NCBI GenBank assembly: GCA_001899765.1
Contig: MKWM01000007.1
Span: 1 to 64,000 of the forward strand
Length of the DNA: 64,000 nucleotides
Source of the DNA: Thiobacillus sp. 63-78
GTDB taxonomy: Bacteria; Pseudomonadota; Gammaproteobacteria; Burkholderiales; Thiobacillaceae
Direction of reading: 5' to 3'
Below, one piece after another: positions 23,560 through 31,883 of the stretch; the stretch's first letter is position 1, and each line of letters starts with the position of its first letter. Both the position numbers and the translations under genes were made by a program. The notes beneath the pieces were generated by a model. The model was given only the letters and a program-made list of their open reading frames with translations. It searched no databases and was not told the origin of the DNA.

Positions 23560-24762
23560 ATGACCGACACCGACAGGACCCACCGCAGCCCCTGGGTGGT
23601 CTTCCTGATATTTCTTCGACTGGGCCTGACCTCTTTCGGCGGTCCGATTGCTCACCTGGGTTACTTCCGCGAGGAATTCGTGACCCGGCGGCGCTGGTTG
23701 ACGGAGCGCAGCTATGCGGATCTGGTCGCCCTCTGCCAGTTCCTGCCGGGGCCGGCCAGCAGCCAGGTGGGGATCGCGATCGGGCTGTCCCGCTCCGGCT
23801 ATGCCGGCGCACTGGCTGCCTGGGCGGGCTTCACGTTGCCCTCGGCGATTGCCTTGATCCTGTTTGCACTGGGCATTGCCCGCTACGGGGATGCGATGCC
23901 AGCCGGCTTGCTGCAAGGCCTGAAAGTGGTGGCCGTGGCGGTGGTCGCCCAGGCCGTATGGGGAATGGCCCGCAATCTCTGCCCGGATGTGCCGCGCATC
24001 ACCCTCATGGTGGCCGTGGCCTGCTTCGTTCTCCTGGTGCCCTCCGCATGGGGACAAGTGGGCGCCATCGCCATGGCGGCGGTGGCCGGTCTCCTGCTGT
24101 TCAAGCCTCGGCAGGGTTCAGCGCGGGATCCCTTGCCAATGGCGATCAGGCGCCGCGTGGGCCTGTTCTGGCTGACGCTGTTTTTTGTCCTGTTGATCGG
24201 ATTGCCGCTGCTGGCGGCCTCGTTCCCCAATCAGACCCTGTCGAGGATTGACGCCTTCTATCGTGCGGGTTCGCTGGTTTTTGGCGGCGGACATGTCGTC
24301 CTGCCGCTGCTGCAAGCCGAAGTCGTACCGCCCGGCTGGGTCGGCAATGACTCCTTCCTGGCGGGCTATGGCGCGGCACAGGCCGTTCCAGGCCCCCTGT
24401 TCACCTTCGCGGCGTTTCTCGGTGCATCGATGAGCGGCGCACCTTCCGGATGGCTGGGCGGCATGATCTGCCTGCTGGCGATCTTCGTGCCGTCATTCCT
24501 GCTGGTGGTGGGAGTATTGCCATTCTGGGAGCGCCTGCGCCACCACGCACGCACACAGGCTGCGTTGTCGGGCATCAATGCGGCCGTGGTCGGACTGCTG
24601 TTGAGTGCCCTCTATCAGCCTGTCTGGACGAGTGCGATTCACGCCCCGCAAGACTTTGGCCTGGCCCTTGTGGCACTGGTCGCCTTGATGTTCTGGAAAT
24701 GGCCGCCGTGGCTGGTTGTAATCGGCAGCGGCGTCGCGGGCGGGTGGTTGAGCATGGCGTGA
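23560..24762 (+). CDS. chrA: Chromate transporter ChrA
   Basis: A 400-residue long-chain CHR protein with two homologous halves, which exports chromate in well-studied relatives. Half one has GLTSFGGPIAHLGYFREEF and LCQFLPGPASSQVG; half two has GSLVFGGGHVVLPLLQAEVV and GYGAAQAVPGPLFTFAAFLG. Ten to twelve hydrophobic segments are visible. It follows the cation transporter gene by 94 bases, making a small metal/oxyanion resistance block. Chromate as the substrate is inferred from the family. Confidence 0.93.
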   Translation: MTDTDRTHRSPWVVFLIFLRLGLTSFGGPIAHLGYFREEFVTRRRWLTERSYADLVALCQFLPGPASSQVGIAIGLSRSGYAGALAAWAGFTLPSAIALILFALGIARYGDAMPAGLLQGLKVVAVAVVAQAVWGMARNLCPDVPRITLMVAVACFVLLVPSAWGQVGAIAMAAVAGLLLFKPRQGSARDPLPMAIRRRVGLFWLTLFFVLLIGLPLLAASFPNQTLSRIDAFYRAGSLVFGGGHVVLPLLQAEVVPPGWVGNDSFLAGYGAAQAVPGPLFTFAAFLGASMSGAPSGWLGGMICLLAIFVPSFLLVVGVLPFWERLRHHARTQAALSGINAAVVGLLLSALYQPVWTSAIHAPQDFGLALVALVALMFWKWPPWLVVIGSGVAGGWLSMA

Positions 24763-24882
24763 ATGCCGGATATCCGGTGCGGCGCGGCCGGGAAAGGAAG
24801 GCAGTCCTCCTCTGCGTCATGCGCGCATCGGCCACCATGATCGACGGATGGCTGAAGGCCGACCGGATGAACAGACCGGCCC

Positions 24883-24926
24883 GGGCATCTCCCGGTGCCC
24901 GGCTGCGCACCGGTCGGGAGATGCCC
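24883..24926. terminator. Long hairpin between convergent chrA and ompW genes
   Basis: GGGCATCTCCCG (24883-24894) and CGGGAGATGCCC (24915-24926) are a perfect 12-bp inverted repeat. The inner bases CCGGTGC and GCACCGG extend the stem with one bulge. GTTT follows on the plus strand. It lies 120 bases after chrA and is a likely terminator for it. Confidence 0.6.
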
Positions 24927-24935
24927 GTTTGTCAT

Positions 24936-24959
24936 GCCGCCGCGGACGCCCGCGGCGGC
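24936..24959. terminator. Second GC hairpin next to the ompW stop
   Basis: GCCGCCGCGG and CCGCGGCGGC form a perfect 10-bp stem with a 4-base loop, 11 bases beyond the ompW stop. It lacks a T run, so it may end or stabilise the ompW message rather than act as a canonical terminator. Confidence 0.5.
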
Positions 24960-24969
24960 AGGTTCCGAC

Positions 24970-25572
24970 TCAAAAATGCCTGCCCGCCGCCAGTCCGATC
25001 AACCATGGATTGAGCGTGATCGTTTCGATTTTCGCTCCGCCCTGGGGCGTGACATTCGTCTCGAGATAGAACTTCTTGAGATCGAAATTGACGAAGTAAT
25101 CCTTGTTCACGTTATAGCTGAACCCTGCCTGCAAAACGGGGCCGGTATCCTCTTTGAAGCGGTCCAGGCCATCGAAGGCGGGTCCGTTCTTGTGGAAGAA
25201 AACAGTATGGTGGATACCCACCCCCACATAAGGCTGGAAGTCTGCGGCCTTCGGCATGAAGTAATACTGAGCCATCAGGTGGAACGGCGCCATGGAGGCT
25301 TTCCCCAGCGTTCCGCCGGCGTTGCTGAATTTGTGGCGGGTAATGCCGGCAGCCGTGTTCAGGGCGAAGTGCTCGCTGAGGAAATACGTGAAGTTCGCAA
25401 CGGGCACGACCGAGGTGGTGGCATCGGCTCCCACAACCGGAGACTTGATGTCAGGCCGGACATTGGCCAGTCCGATGCTCACATCCAGACCCATCGGATC
25501 CGCATCGGCAGATACGGCAAAGGCGGCCAGAAGAACGCCCAGAACAGGCGGGAAGGGGTTGTGTTTTTTCAT
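24970..25572 (-). CDS. ompW: OmpW-family outer membrane protein
   Basis: A 200-residue exported protein expected to form an 8-stranded beta-barrel. A signal peptide (PFPPVLGVLLAAFAVSADA) precedes alternating strands such as GLDVSIGLANVRPDI, TTSVVPVANFTYFLSEHFAL, FQPYVGVGIHHTVFF and KDYFVNFDLKKFYLETNV, ending with LNPWLIGLAAGRHF and a terminal Phe, as outer-membrane barrels require. OmpW proteins carry small hydrophobic molecules. It is separated from exbD by 275 bases and converges on chrA. Confidence 0.9.
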   Translation of the reverse strand: MKKHNPFPPVLGVLLAAFAVSADADPMGLDVSIGLANVRPDIKSPVVGADATTSVVPVANFTYFLSEHFALNTAAGITRHKFSNAGGTLGKASMAPFHLMAQYYFMPKAADFQPYVGVGIHHTVFFHKNGPAFDGLDRFKEDTGPVLQAGFSYNVNKDYFVNFDLKKFYLETNVTPQGGAKIETITLNPWLIGLAAGRHF

Positions 25573-25713
25573 AGGGTCTCTTCGATAGAAAATTAAACTT
25601 GTACTTCATCCCGCTCAAGGACAAAGCCGCCACGTGTTATTACAAGGGCGCGATCATGCCGCGTAAATCGGTATGATTCCCGTCATTTTACGCATAAACC
25701 CACAATCGAGGAA

Positions 25714-25739
25714 GGGAAATCCCGTAGTGTGGGATTCCC
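25714..25739. terminator. Hairpin in the exbD-ompW gap
   Basis: GGGAAATCCC and GGGATTCCC can pair with one bulged base across a 7-base loop; GATTTT follows on the plus strand. It is the only strong structure in the 275-base gap after exbD and may end the tonB-exbB-exbD transcript, though the T-rich side is on the wrong strand for that. Confidence 0.35.
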
Positions 25740-25847
25740 GATTTTGTGTTGCCGCATTCATGTGGAAGCCAGGACAGAGGCTGACGATCGGTGCCGGGAT
25801 CGGGCAAGCACACAGCAGCCGTTTGGGCCCGCCGGCCTCCCGGATGC

Positions 25848-26267
25848 TCAGTCCCGCTCGGGCTCCGTCACGAATCCGATCCGGGAAAGACCCGCACGCG
25901 CGGCCAGCGACATGACTTTTGCAACCGGTTCGTATTCGGCATGCCGGTCGGCGCGGATATGCAGTTCCGGCTGCGGCTGCTCTTTTGCGGCGGCGGCAAA
26001 GCGTGAAGCAAATTGATCCATCGTGACCTTCTCTCCGTTCCAGTAGAGATCGCCGTTTTCCCGGATGCCAAGTTCGATATGCGCGGCTTTCGTGATGTTG
26101 GGTGCGCTGCTCGCCTTCGGCAGATCGATCTTGACCGCATTGGTGAGCAAAGGCGTGGTGATGATGAAAATGACCAGCAGCACCAGCATCACGTCCACCA
26201 GCGGCACCACGTTGATGTCGGCCATCGGCCCCGGGGCCCGGCGCGGATCCAGACTTCCCATTGCCAT
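25848..26267 (-). CDS. exbD: ExbD-type biopolymer transport protein
   Basis: A 139-residue inner-membrane subunit that, with ExbB, uses proton flow to energise TonB. The N-terminal INVVPLVDVMLVLLVIFIIT contains the essential Asp in the membrane helix, and the periplasmic domain includes KIDLPKASSAP and ELHIRADRHAEYEPVAKVM. It starts 3 bases after exbB and is last in the sialidase-like/TlpA/receptor/tonB/exbB operon. Confidence 0.94.
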   Translation of the reverse strand: MAMGSLDPRRAPGPMADINVVPLVDVMLVLLVIFIITTPLLTNAVKIDLPKASSAPNITKAAHIELGIRENGDLYWNGEKVTMDQFASRFAAAAKEQPQPELHIRADRHAEYEPVAKVMSLAARAGLSRIGFVTEPERD

Positions 26268-26270
26268 GGC

Positions 26271-26999
26271 TCAGACCTCCTTCACGATAGACAGCGGGCG
26301 AGGCTCGCCCGAGGAACTGTTGGGCTTTTCGCCCACGGTAATGATGGCGTACAGATCGTGCGCGAACGCATCCAGCCTGGCGAGCCACACCCGGTTTCGC
26401 CGGTTGAAGGCGTTGTAGGCCAGCACGGCGGGAATCGCCACGGCCAGTCCCATCGCCGTCATGATGAGCGCCTCGCCCACCGGGCCCGAGACCTTGTCGA
26501 GCGTGCCCTGCCCCGACAGGCCGATATTGACGAGTGCGTGATAGATCCCCCAGACGGTTCCAAACAGGCCAATGTAGGGCGCGGCCGATCCGGCCGAGGC
26601 CAGGATGGTCTGTCCGTGCTCGACGCGCGTGGCTTCCTGGTCGATGCCGTTTCTGAGCAGGCGCGTGAGAAATTCACTCAGACCGCCTGCCGCCGCCAGT
26701 TTGTGCAGCCCGTGCTTCTCGCTGTCGCTGGCGGCTTCCAGCGCATCATGGGCCAGTTCGGCAAAGGCATGATCGCGCGGGTGCCCGAGCAGGGCGGTAT
26801 GAATGTCCTGCAGCGAATCGGCCGCCCAGAATTGCCTGAGGAAGTGATCGGCACGCCGCTTGGCCAGGTAGTTGCCAATCGTCTTGGTCACGATCAGATA
26901 CCAGCTTGCAACCGACAGCGCCAGCAGCAGGAGCAGTACCGTTTTGCCGAGCACATCGGTCTGACCCAGGAAATGGGCAAAGCCTATGTTCATATCCAT
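26271..26999 (-). CDS. exbB: ExbB-type proton channel protein
   Basis: A 242-residue membrane protein with three helices: TVLLLLLALSVASWYLIVT, SAAPYIGLFGTVWGIYHALV and TAMGLAVAIPAVLAYNAFNR, the usual MotA/TolQ/ExbB pattern with the conserved IGLFGTVWGI and AVAIPAVLAYN motifs. It starts at 26999, just after the tonB stop; a second in-frame ATG lies 6 bases later. The longer frame upstream is antisense shadow within tonB. Confidence 0.94.
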   Translation of the reverse strand: MDMNIGFAHFLGQTDVLGKTVLLLLLALSVASWYLIVTKTIGNYLAKRRADHFLRQFWAADSLQDIHTALLGHPRDHAFAELAHDALEAASDSEKHGLHKLAAAGGLSEFLTRLLRNGIDQEATRVEHGQTILASAGSAAPYIGLFGTVWGIYHALVNIGLSGQGTLDKVSGPVGEALIMTAMGLAVAIPAVLAYNAFNRRNRVWLARLDAFAHDLYAIITVGEKPNSSSGEPRPLSIVKEV

Positions 27000-27000
27000 G

Positions 27001-27681
27001 TCATCGTCCTTCGAGTACAAAATTGAAAGGCTGGATGGCGGCCGCACGCACGGCCACGCCATCGCGCGTGGCCGGATTGCAGCGCCAGCGCTTGACCGTG
27101 GCCAGCGCGGCCTCGTCGATGCGCGTGAAACCGGAACTGGTCTGGACCGTGGCACGGTCAACCCGCCCTGTTTCATCGAGTTCCACGCGCAGGATCACCT
27201 TGCCCTCTTCCCCCAGACGGCGGGAAATGGCAGGGTAAGTCGGGGGGGCGCGGTCGGGGCAGGTCAGCGCAAGCTCGCCGCTCAACGCGACGGGGCCTGC
27301 GGGTCTGGGCGGCGGCGCGGGCGGCGCGGGCTTGACCGGCGCCTCGATTTCAGCAGGTACGGGTTCAGGCGGAGGCGGCGGCGCGACCCGATCGGACGGC
27401 AGCACGGCCGGCGTCCGGGCGACCAGCTGCTGCGGGAGCTGAACAGGTTTTTCGCGTTTGACCGGTTTCGGTTTGGGCGGTTCGGGCTTGACTGGCTCGA
27501 GCCTGGCCGGTTCGGGCTTGACCGGATCGGTCAGCAGCTCGACAAACAGCGTCGCCGCCTCGGCGGGCGGCGGCGGCACACGGGCGTGCCACAGGCTGTA
27601 GAACAGCGCACCGTGCAGGGCGAGCACGACGGCAAGGCCGGCCAGGCGCGCACTAAATGCTTGCTGCCGAGCGCCCGACAT
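27001..27681 (-). CDS. tonB: TonB-family energy transducer
   Basis: A 226-residue periplasm-spanning protein. It has one N-terminal membrane anchor (LAGLAVVLALHGALFYSLW) and then a Pro/Lys-rich stretch with EPVKPEPPKPKPVKREKP repeats, long enough to cross the periplasm. The C-terminal TonB domain has PPTYPAISRRLGEEGKVILR and GFTRIDEAALATVKRWRCNPA. It lies 2 bases after the receptor stop, so this copy probably serves that receptor. Confidence 0.94.
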   Translation of the reverse strand: MSGARQQAFSARLAGLAVVLALHGALFYSLWHARVPPPPAEAATLFVELLTDPVKPEPARLEPVKPEPPKPKPVKREKPVQLPQQLVARTPAVLPSDRVAPPPPPEPVPAEIEAPVKPAPPAPPPRPAGPVALSGELALTCPDRAPPTYPAISRRLGEEGKVILRVELDETGRVDRATVQTSSGFTRIDEAALATVKRWRCNPATRDGVAVRAAAIQPFNFVLEGR

Positions 27682-27683
27682 GC

Positions 27684-29954
27684 TCAGTAATCCACGCGCA
27701 ACTCAGCCTGGTAGGTACGCTGCGGGAAAGGATGCGGCCCGATGAAATAATTTTCATTGGTCAGGTTGTCGATCCCGAATGAGGCACGAATCAGTTTCGA
27801 GAAACGGTAGCCGAGCTTCACGTCGACGGTGGCGTATCGGCTCAGGCTTCCGGTGTCGTCGTGGTTGGTGTCCGAATTGTCCAGGTTGCCGAACTGGAGT
27901 CCGCTGTAAAGCAGGCCGAGGGAGCCGGTCCAGTATTCGTCGAAGCGATAGGAGGCGAAGATCGACGCGCGCCAGTCGGGAATACGCGGCACCTTTTTTC
28001 CGACGAGGGCGGGGTTGCCCGGGTCGGACAGGATTTCCGAGTCGGTATAGGTCAGGCTGCCATTGATGTCCAGTCCGGGCATCAGGAAATCCACCATTTC
28101 GTACGCGGCTTCGGCGCCGGTGACACGGGTACGGCCGATGTTCTGGACGCGGTTGACGTTGGTGATCAGGTTCAGCTGGCTGGTCAGGAAATTGTCGGTG
28201 CGCTGATCGAACAGCGACAGGCGCAGATTGCCGTTCCTGAGCGCGTGCTCCGCGGTGAGATCGGTCGCCAGGATCTTTTCCGGATTCAGGTTGGGGTCGC
28301 TGATCTGCGTGAGCGCGCCGATTTTCTCGGTCTGGAACAGCTCCGTGACGGTCGGCATGCGGTAGGCACGAGCCACCGAGCCCCGGATCAGCCAGTCACC
28401 CGCCGCCCGCCAGGCGAGCGACGCCTTGGGCGAATGATACGTGTCGTTGCGGCTGTCGATGGGCGCATAGCCGCTGATGAAGCCATCGAATGCCTGCCAG
28501 CGTTCGGTTCGCCAGCCGAGTGTCAGCGTCAGACGCGGGTCGAGCTTCCACGCGTCCTGTGCGTAGAGGGCATCGGTGCGGGTATCGCCCAGGGTGATGC
28601 TGGAAGGCGCGGCGCCGATACTGCCGTCATCCGTCCATCTGGATGCGGAATATTTTGCGCTGCTGAAGGTGTAATGGTCGTAATGGTAGCCAAAGGTGAC
28701 GGTGTGGTTTTTCGTGCCCTGGCCAGGCTTCCAGATGGCCCTGGCGTCCAGCGTTCTCCAGCCGGTGTCGTCGCCGAACGTAATTGTTCCGCGCCCGCCT
28801 GCCGAGCCTGGCTGGCCGAGCCCGCCTGCGACTGGGGTGGTCGGCGTCGGCGTCCGTGTGACGTCTCGCGGCGTGGAATAATCCGAGGCGCTCAGTTCGA
28901 TCGACCAGTCCGACGACAGGCGGCTGTCCAGGCTCAGTCCAAGTAGCTGGTTCTTTGTATTGCTGTCCGACGGGGCGAGCGCGATAGGGCTGACGTTGTA
29001 GTTATGGTTGTCGATATTGACGCTGCCGGCCCAGATGGGCTGACCCGATGCATTGCGCAGGTAGGTCCGGGTATCGCTGAAGCTGTCGTTCTGCCAATAC
29101 GCGTACGTGAAGGCCGCGCGTGTGTCCGGCGTGAAGTCATACGCCAGCCGGATTTTCATCGTGTCCTGTACTGAATGATCCAGGCTGGTCGCGCCGAACA
29201 TCATGCTGGAGACATTCGTCGGATTGGTATAAGCCACGCCGCCCGTGACCGGTGTCCCCGCGACACTGTTGGCTGTAGGGACGGCTGCCGTGGCGAAGTT
29301 GATCGGCTGCGAATGCGTATCGAGATGGTTGAACAGGAACGACCAACTCAGGCTGCTGTTCACGCGCGCACCCAGCGCCACCTGCTCCTGGTGGCCCCGG
29401 TAGGTGTCGTCCGTGGCGTAATGCTTGTAGTCCTGGGTCCATCCCTGGACGCGGGCATGGGCTTCGAACTGCTGCGGCCGGCGCGTATTGATCAGGATGG
29501 TGGCGCCGGCCGAGTTGCCGGGCAGCAGCGCCGAAAACGGCCCGTACAGCACTTCGATGTTCTCGATTTCCTCGCTGCCGACGATGTTCCAGCGCGGCGG
29601 AAAATTGTATGAATTGCCCAGCAGGTTGGACAGCAGCAGGCCGTCCGCGTAGACCAGCGACCACGCACTCTGGAGGCTGCCCGCCGTGCGGCTGGCGACG
29701 ATGCCGTTGCGGTCGCCGACATAGCGCTTGCGTATGAAGAGGCTCGGGGTGTATTTGAGCGCATCCTCGACGTTGATGACGTTCATTTCGCGCATCTGGT
29801 CCTGGGTCACTTCGGCCGAGGGCGAGGGATTGTTCGTCACCACCGCCGGACGCGGCAGGCTGATGACCATTTCCGGCATGACCTGTTCTTCGGCCCAGGC
29901 AGCCGGATGACCCAGCGCACCGGCAATCGCCATCGCGAGCGCTTTGTGTTTCAT
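27684..29954 (-). CDS. TonB-dependent outer membrane receptor
   Basis: A 756-residue receptor with a signal peptide ending AAWA, a plug domain (EDALKYTPSLFIRKRYVGDR, NIEVLYGPFSALLPGNSAGA) and a 22-strand-type barrel ending in the receptor-typical TYQAELRVDY with an aromatic last residue. The plug carries the familiar ILINTRRP segment. Its substrate cannot be read from the sequence; neighbours (TlpA-like thioredoxin, BNR/sialidase-like protein with a Cys cluster, dedicated tonB-exbB-exbD) fit a metal or metal-chelate better than a sugar, but that is inference. No Fur box was seen upstream. Confidence 0.9.
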   Translation of the reverse strand: MKHKALAMAIAGALGHPAAWAEEQVMPEMVISLPRPAVVTNNPSPSAEVTQDQMREMNVINVEDALKYTPSLFIRKRYVGDRNGIVASRTAGSLQSAWSLVYADGLLLSNLLGNSYNFPPRWNIVGSEEIENIEVLYGPFSALLPGNSAGATILINTRRPQQFEAHARVQGWTQDYKHYATDDTYRGHQEQVALGARVNSSLSWSFLFNHLDTHSQPINFATAAVPTANSVAGTPVTGGVAYTNPTNVSSMMFGATSLDHSVQDTMKIRLAYDFTPDTRAAFTYAYWQNDSFSDTRTYLRNASGQPIWAGSVNIDNHNYNVSPIALAPSDSNTKNQLLGLSLDSRLSSDWSIELSASDYSTPRDVTRTPTPTTPVAGGLGQPGSAGGRGTITFGDDTGWRTLDARAIWKPGQGTKNHTVTFGYHYDHYTFSSAKYSASRWTDDGSIGAAPSSITLGDTRTDALYAQDAWKLDPRLTLTLGWRTERWQAFDGFISGYAPIDSRNDTYHSPKASLAWRAAGDWLIRGSVARAYRMPTVTELFQTEKIGALTQISDPNLNPEKILATDLTAEHALRNGNLRLSLFDQRTDNFLTSQLNLITNVNRVQNIGRTRVTGAEAAYEMVDFLMPGLDINGSLTYTDSEILSDPGNPALVGKKVPRIPDWRASIFASYRFDEYWTGSLGLLYSGLQFGNLDNSDTNHDDTGSLSRYATVDVKLGYRFSKLIRASFGIDNLTNENYFIGPHPFPQRTYQAELRVDY

Positions 29955-29997
29955 GATTTTTCCCTTGATTGCGTGACGTGTTCCTTGATGCGCCGGA

Positions 29998-30480
29998 TCA
30001 TTGACGCTGTTGCTTCAGCCAGGCTTTCAGCTTCGTCTCGTCCAGTTCGCCCACCTCCGCCTGGCGGCGATGCGCCTTGTCATACAGATACGAGCGCGGC
30101 AGCTCGCCCTGCCATGCGGGATCGACGGTCGCGCGCAGGCGTTCGGGAATGGGATCGTCGAAGACCCAGGATTCTGCGTGGTTCAATCCAAGCTTGTGCA
30201 GGGTCTTGCGGATCGCTTCGCTGTCTTCGGGGCTGTCGACCGCGACCAGCACCAGGGGCAGGTTCTTTTCGTGTTTCGACAGTTTGCCCAGCATCGTCAA
30301 TTCGTTGATGCAGTGCCCGCACCAGTTGACCGACCACAGGCTCAGAATGAACGGTTTGCCGGCATACCGCGCCTCGATTTTCGCCAGGCTGCCCGCATCG
30401 AAGCGTGCGGGTTCGGCGGCGGATACGGCCCCCGCGCACAGACCGGCGAGAAATATACACAGACGCACCAGCATGATCAT
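29998..30480 (-). CDS. Exported TlpA-like thioredoxin
   Basis: A 160-residue protein with a signal peptide (LVRLCIFLAGLCAGAVSAAE) and a thioredoxin fold. The redox motif is WCGHC (Cys54 and Cys57), followed by a TlpA-like VAVDSPEDSEAIRKTL block and LPRSYLYD with the cis-Pro. It probably reduces or oxidises periplasmic cysteines. It starts at 30480, overlapping the stop of the upstream sialidase-like gene (ATGA), and lies 43 bases before the receptor. A natural client is that neighbour, which has a Cys cluster. Confidence 0.82.
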   Translation of the reverse strand: MIMLVRLCIFLAGLCAGAVSAAEPARFDAGSLAKIEARYAGKPFILSLWSVNWCGHCINELTMLGKLSKHEKNLPLVLVAVDSPEDSEAIRKTLHKLGLNHAESWVFDDPIPERLRATVDPAWQGELPRSYLYDKAHRRQAEVGELDETKLKAWLKQQRQ

Positions 30481-31700
30481 TCGACCTCCATGATGCGAAC
30501 GCCTTCCTGAAGCGTATTCCACACGATCTGCGTCCGGCCGTTGTGGATGAGCGGAATCGGGTAGTCGGCGGCATTGGCCGTCGTCGCCATGCGGCGCGGC
30601 GCGCTCCAGTGAGCGCCGCCATCCCTCGACAGCAGGGTCATGGCGCCATAGACCTTGCCATCGAACTCGCGCCAGGTGATCAGCACGGTCTGTCCCTCTG
30701 CCGCGACGGTGGCGTGGCCGGCCTGCGCCCGCGGATCGCCGAACGCCATCGGCGCCGACATCTGGTCGCCCTTCACCTGGCGGTAAAACAGGCCCTGGCG
30801 GTTTTTGCCCTGGGTGTACCAGACTGCGTGCAGCGTGTCATCGCCACCGGTTGCGAGCCCGCCTCCATGATGCGGGCAGGCATCGATGTTCCATTCGTCA
30901 TCGGCCAGCCGCTGCAACCGGCCCGAATCGAGCAAGGCCAGGGCAAAGTCGCGTGTATGGGTGCCGTACAGGTTGCGCCAGAGCGCGGCCGGGCCGGCGG
31001 TCGTCCAGGCCAGGGCGGTCCTGCAGCATTCACAGGTGTGCTCGGTCAGTTTGCGGTTGGCCTGGAAACTGGCGCCGTTGTCGTCGGAGCGGGCGAAGTA
31101 AACCGATACGCCGGCGAATGTATTGCCCTGCTCTTGCGCGGCGTCGCGGTCGCGGCCATCCAGCCAGGCAATGGCCAGCCGGTCGCCGCCGTCCGAGACC
31201 AGCGAATCGAAACGGTGGCTGGTCAGACGCCCGTCGTCGTTGAGGGTGATGGGCGTCGAAAAAGTCTTGCCGTCATCGGTCGAGCGTGCGTAGCGAATCT
31301 CGCCCGTGTAGGGTTTCGACAGCAGCTGCGTCCAGCTCAGGTGCAGCGTGCCGTGGCGGGTGACGGCGATCTTGGGCCGGTTCTCGCCCTCTGCCCCGAT
31401 ATTTTCCGGTTGGGGATTGACGGCGACGGGGACGGAAAAACTCTGGCCGGCGTCGGCGGAATACGCAACCAGTATCGTCCGGTTTTCAACCCGGGCGAGC
31501 CAGATCCGGCCTCGCGCGTCGACGGTGGCGCTGACCGCCAGGCTGGGCTTTGCCGACGGGGCCGACGCGGCCTGTCCCTGATTCGGGAGCGGCGCATGCT
31601 CATGCGACAAGGCCGTTCCCGCACTTCCCGACAACAGTAGCAAGGCGGCGGCCCGTGCCAGGTTCCTGCACCCAGCAGGAACCGTGTTCATCCTATCCAT
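30477..31700 (-). CDS. Exported BNR/sialidase-like beta-propeller protein with a CxCC cluster
   Basis: A 407-residue exported protein with a signal peptide (LARAAALLLLSGSAGTALSH). Repeated Asp-box-like motifs (YSADAGQSFSVP, STDDGKTFSTP, SDDNGASFQA, SRDGGAHWSAP) mark a six-bladed sialidase/BNR propeller. I see no full set of sialidase catalytic residues. It holds a cysteine cluster TCECC (Cys223, 225, 226) and a DACPHHGG motif near residue 274, suggesting a metal site or disulfides. It starts the receptor operon. A periplasmic metal-binding or scaffold role is speculation. Confidence 0.75.
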   Translation of the reverse strand: MDRMNTVPAGCRNLARAAALLLLSGSAGTALSHEHAPLPNQGQAASAPSAKPSLAVSATVDARGRIWLARVENRTILVAYSADAGQSFSVPVAVNPQPENIGAEGENRPKIAVTRHGTLHLSWTQLLSKPYTGEIRYARSTDDGKTFSTPITLNDDGRLTSHRFDSLVSDGGDRLAIAWLDGRDRDAAQEQGNTFAGVSVYFARSDDNGASFQANRKLTEHTCECCRTALAWTTAGPAALWRNLYGTHTRDFALALLDSGRLQRLADDEWNIDACPHHGGGLATGGDDTLHAVWYTQGKNRQGLFYRQVKGDQMSAPMAFGDPRAQAGHATVAAEGQTVLITWREFDGKVYGAMTLLSRDGGAHWSAPRRMATTANAADYPIPLIHNGRTQIVWNTLQEGVRIMEVE

Positions 31701-31845
31701 CTTGACGCCTCTCGCCCCCTGGCCGGATAGGCCACGAGGCGCGGTCATGCCGCCGCGCCGTCCTGGCAATCCGTGCCGGCCCTGCAAAAACATTCAGACA
31801 ATTTATTTGTTTCTATATTCGGTCGAGTGTACGGTTCGTGGCGTG

Positions 31846-31880
31846 CCGCGACAATGTGGCAAATTGCCGCAGCGTCGCGG
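31846..31880. promoter_or_regulatory. Nested 35-bp dyad between folP and the receptor operon
   Basis: Outer arms CCGCGAC (31846-31852) and GTCGCGG (31874-31880) pair perfectly. Inside lies TG-n-GGCAA-n-TTGCC-n-CA (31855-31871), another perfect dyad. It sits 4 bases after the folP stop and about 145 bases before the sialidase-like gene, with an AT-rich stretch (31798-31820) in between. It could be the folP terminator hairpin (no T run) or an operator for the receptor operon. Confidence 0.5.
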
Positions 31881-31883
31881 AAG

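Noticed and set aside
29930..30000. Possible Fur box before the TonB-dependent receptor
   Set aside because: I looked for a GATAATGATWATCATTATC-like site upstream of the receptor and of the first gene of its operon and found none close enough.
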